Shown: positions 4,639 through 5,333 of the stretch, in pieces
How the letters are laid out: every line of letters begins with the position of its first letter
How positions within the stretch are numbered: the first letter of the stretch is position 1
NCBI GenBank assembly: GCA_025351145.1
Contig: JANXWM010000245.1
Coordinates: forward strand, 1 to 5,333
Origin: Chitinophagaceae bacterium
Lineage (GTDB): Bacteria > Bacteroidota > Bacteroidia > Chitinophagales > Chitinophagaceae
Direction of reading: 5' to 3'
DNA: 5,333 nucleotides
Program-made: the position numbers and the translations under genes
Notes under the pieces: generated by a model
What the model was told of the DNA's origin: nothing
The model's input: the letters and a program-made list of their open reading frames with translations, nothing else
Databases searched by the model: none

Positions 4639-5333
4639 TTATACTTCTACTTCGCCTTTAAATACAAATTCTGCCGGGCCGCAAAGCCAGATATTTTTAA
4701 AACTGTCTTCACCGGTTTTATCAAATTCAACTGCAAGGTGGCCGCCGAGGGTTTTCACTTCTATGCGGTTAAAGCCATTGTCGTTATGAGCAAATATAAG
4801 TGCAGCAGCTGTAACGCCGGTTCCGCAGCTAAGGGTTTCATCTTCAACACCGCGTTCGTAAGTGCGCACAAAAATTTCTTTCTCGTTTAGTTCTTCAGCA
4901 AAATTTACATTGATGCCTTCTTTGGCAAAGTCATCACTGTAGCGAATTTCTTTTCCTGTTTTATATACCTCGTATCCGGCAACGTGTACTACATTTTTTA
5001 CATAGTGCGGCGAGCCGGTATCCAGTACACTGTCAGAATGTTTTTTTTCAATGCCTTTAACATCTTTCATTTTAAGATATACCCAGCCATTATCCCTTAT
5101 AATTGCCTTGTGCTCCCCATCAATTGCTGTAAATGAAAAATTTTCTTTATTTATGCCAAGCTGGTGGGCAAACTTTACAAGGCAGCGGCCGCCATTGCCA
5201 CACATGCTGCTTTCGTTACCATCGGCGTTGTAGTATTTCATTTCAAAATCGTAGCCTTCTTTTAGGTTTAACAGCATCAGTCCATCTCCGCCAATACCAA
5301 AACGGCGGTCACATAAATGTTTTATTTGTTCAG
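4639..5333 (-). CDS. dapF: diaminopimelate epimerase, 5' end outside the window
   Basis: Cofactor-independent racemase that interconverts LL- and meso-diaminopimelate, supplying peptidoglycan cross-links and lysine. The frame stays open to the window edge. Before the Met at 5277, 18 more codons read EQIKHLCDRRFGIGGDGL, the well-known DapF segment, so that Met is internal and not the start. About 230 codons are visible; roughly 30-35 N-terminal residues, including the usual GxGNDF motif, should lie beyond 5333. Counting from the Met at 5277, the two catalytic cysteines are Cys26 in NADGNESSMCGNGGRC (first acid/base residue) and Cys151 in ERGVEDETLSCGTG (second). DTGSPHYV (86-93) and NVNFAEEL (123-130) are also typical family segments. 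The C terminus, LCGPAEFVFKGEVEV, is complete and ends in TAA at 4639-4641. The gene is followed by corA after 56 bp; the two have no obvious functional link. Confidence 0.96.
   Translation of the reverse strand, partial: EQIKHLCDRRFGIGGDGLMLLNLKEGYDFEMKYYNADGNESSMCGNGGRCLVKFAHQLGINKENFSFTAIDGEHKAIIRDNGWVYLKMKDVKGIEKKHSDSVLDTGSPHYVKNVVHVAGYEVYKTGKEIRYSDDFAKEGINVNFAEELNEKEIFVRTYERGVEDETLSCGTGVTAAALIFAHNDNGFNRIEVKTLGGHLAVEFDKTGEDSFKNIWLCGPAEFVFKGEVEV

Noticed and set aside
4639..5277. dapF as a complete 212-codon gene starting at the Met at 5277
   Set aside because: Eighteen further codons upstream encode conserved DapF sequence (CDRRFGIGGDG), so the gene continues past the window edge.

Overview
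The window looks like ordinary chromosome of a member of the Bacteroidota, most likely close to the Chitinophagaceae. Three things suggest this: the protein variants (for example GGGHFSAR in chorismate synthase and the ESGLGIRM loop in EPSP synthase), two exact matches to the Bacteroidota -7 promoter box TAnnTTTG, and weak or absent Shine-Dalgarno sequences. The lineage is inferred from recognition, not from a search.

Layout. Positions 77-2422 hold two plus-strand shikimate-pathway genes, aroA (EPSP synthase) and aroC (chorismate synthase). They catalyse the last two steps to chorismate and are very probably co-transcribed. Positions 2423-2806 are a repeat-rich spacer with two copies of a ~50-bp repeat around a pair of inverted REP-like hairpins. 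Positions 2807-3433 encode a small A+T-rich protein of unknown function with a signal peptide and its own promoter. Positions 3434-3643 are a convergent spacer containing a third, inverted copy of the ~50-bp repeat. On the minus strand are a CorA-type divalent cation transporter (3644-4582) and, upstream of it, dapF (diaminopimelate epimerase), whose 5' end lies beyond the window.

How the parts fit. aroA and aroC supply chorismate for aromatic amino acids and related products. dapF supplies meso-diaminopimelate for peptidoglycan and lysine. corA is a housekeeping transporter that appears to have its own promoter just downstream of dapF. The only accessory-looking segment is the secreted-protein gene between 52-bp inverted repeats, at about one-third GC in sampled lines against nearly one-half in aroC.

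No defence system, CRISPR array, transposase, phage gene or RNA gene is visible. The observations most worth checking are the REP pair with three exact compensatory base-pair changes, the repeat-bounded orphan gene, the apparently leaderless TTG start of corA, and the divergent phosphoenolpyruvate/glyphosate-site loop of AroA.
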